From the NCBI RefSeq assembly GCF_003182275.1, contig NZ_QGTR01000003.1, positions 1 through 64,000 of the forward strand: a DNA stretch of 64,000 bases. The letters run 5' to 3'. The position numbers were made by a program, and so were the translations under genes. The stretch's first letter is position 1. Every line of letters starts with the position of its first letter. The stretch is from Hoeflea marina (GTDB lineage Bacteria; Pseudomonadota; Alphaproteobacteria; Rhizobiales; Rhizobiaceae). Under the pieces are notes generated by a model. That model ran no database searches and was not told where the DNA came from. It saw only the letters and a list, made by a program, of their open reading frames with translations. Below are positions 63,193 to 64,000 of this stretch, piece after piece.

Positions 63193-64000
63193 CTACAGCG
63201 CGGAAATATGCCGGGCGAGCCGTGCTGCGGCCTCCTCCACCTGGTCGAGCCGCCTGAGGAAGCAGGCGCGCAGGAACAGTTCGCCGCCCTTGCCGAAGGC
63301 GGTGCCGGGCGCCAGGCCGACATCGGCGCCGTCAACGATGGCCTTGGCCGCCGCCATCGAATCGGTGATGCCGTCAACGCGGAAGAAGGCATAGAAGGCG
63401 CCGTCGGGCTTGGACATCACCACCCGGTTGGTGGCCGCCAGCGCGTCGCAGAACAGGTCGCGCGCCGCCGTCGCCTGGCGCACCTGCGCCTCGACGAACG
63501 CCTCGCCCTGCTCGAGGGCCGCAACCGCGCCCTTCTGCATGAACTGGGCCACGCCGGAGGTCTGGTACTGCACCGAGTTCTCGAGCACCTGGGCGAGTTG
63601 CGGCGGGGCGACGATCCAGCCGACGCGCCAGCCGGTCATGGCCCAGTTCTTGGAGAACGAATTGACGTAGAGGATGAGGTCGTCATCTTCGGACACGTCC
63701 AGGAAGGACGGCGCCCGGCCCCCCTTGTAGTAGAACCGCGAATAGATCTCGTCGGCGATGATCCACAGCCCGTGGCGGCGGGCGAGATCGAGAATGGCGG
63801 CAAGATCCTCGCGCGTCGCCGTCCAGCCGGTCGGGTTGGAGGGCGAATTGAGGAAGATGGCGCGGGTGCGCGGCGTGATGGCGGCCGCGATGCGATCGGG
63901 ATCGATGGTCCAGCGGCCGGCGCCATGGTCCAGCGGCACCGAAACCGGCACCCCGCCCGACATCGCCAGGGCGGCGGCCAGGTTGGGCCAGGCGGGCGTG
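63193..64000 (-). CDS. Aminotransferase class I/II (partial, cut by window edge)
   Basis: This is a PLP-dependent aminotransferase of the aspartate family. About 269 C-terminal residues are visible: NSPSNPTGWTATRED, the DEIYSRFYY stretch with the cofactor Asp, and the PLP-lysine motif NSFSKNWAMTGWRVGWI. The start lies beyond base 64000. Substrate cannot be fixed from this part. Confidence 0.93.
   Translation of the reverse strand, partial: TPAWPNLAAALAMSGGVPVSVPLDHGAGRWTIDPDRIAAAITPRTRAIFLNSPSNPTGWTATREDLAAILDLARRHGLWIIADEIYSRFYYKGGRAPSFLDVSEDDDLILYVNSFSKNWAMTGWRVGWIVAPPQLAQVLENSVQYQTSGVAQFMQKGAVAALEQGEAFVEAQVRQATAARDLFCDALAATNRVVMSKPDGAFYAFFRVDGITDSMAAAKAIVDGADVGLAPGTAFGKGGELFLRACFLRRLDQVEEAAARLARHISAL

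Noticed and set aside
1-64000. CRISPR arrays, rRNA operons and riboswitches
   Set aside because: No regularly spaced repeats, rRNA-like sequence or recognisable riboswitch structures were seen anywhere in the window.

Overview
The window comes from a high-GC alphaproteobacterium of the order Hyphomicrobiales (Rhizobiales). The order of flagellar, visN/visR and chemotaxis genes is essentially that of the Sinorhizobium/Agrobacterium flagellar locus, and the right-hand housekeeping block (murA, DUF2948, hisD, UPF0262, low-molecular-weight phosphatase, infA, maf, yacG, tRNA-Phe) is also typical of the order. The exact genus cannot be fixed from the sequence alone.

1-21.4 kb, flagellum: a partial flagellin gene, then a long leftward block of overlapping genes (fliP, fliL, flgH, motE, flgI, flgA, flgG, fliE, flgC, flgB, a conserved unknown, fliI, flgF, a DUF1217 gene) and a divergent rightward operon (motA, fliM, fliN, fliG, flhB, a conserved unknown). 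The master regulators visR and visN follow. Between visN and fliF lies an unexpected insertion, a LuxI-type acyl-homoserine-lactone synthase and a LuxR-type regulator that converge and overlap tail to tail by 59 bp.

21.5-30.2 kb, chemotaxis: a leftward operon coding a globin-coupled receptor, cheS (STAS), cheY1, cheA, a 61-codon unknown ORF, cheR, cheB, cheY2, cheD and cheT. There is no cheW in the operon. A 36-residue putative membrane peptide is encoded upstream on the opposite strand.

30.5-43.4 kb, signalling and transport: a DUF421 membrane protein with a good match to the general-stress (EcfG) promoter, a single-domain response regulator with a CheB-CheR-PAS-HWE kinase, a second response regulator, an RND efflux pump with its adaptor, an alpha/beta-hydrolase relative that appears to have lost its catalytic residues, a divergent LysR regulator and a host-attachment family protein.

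43.5-55.6 kb, accessory DNA: an IS3-family orfA remnant and two secreted unknowns, then a roughly 10.4-kb integrated element in the 3' end of tRNA-Thr(GGT). The element is bounded by a 29-bp direct repeat at 45199 and 55588. It carries a tyrosine integrase next to the tRNA, a serine recombinase with a repeat-rich upstream region, a protein with motifs resembling a stand-alone family-A DNA polymerase (with iteron-like repeats upstream), FRG-domain and DUF4062 proteins typical of defence cargo, a small gene interrupted at a G8 tract, and other unknowns. Its base composition is visibly lower in G+C than the surroundings.

55.6-64 kb is conserved chromosome, ending with galE/exoB and a partial aminotransferase gene.
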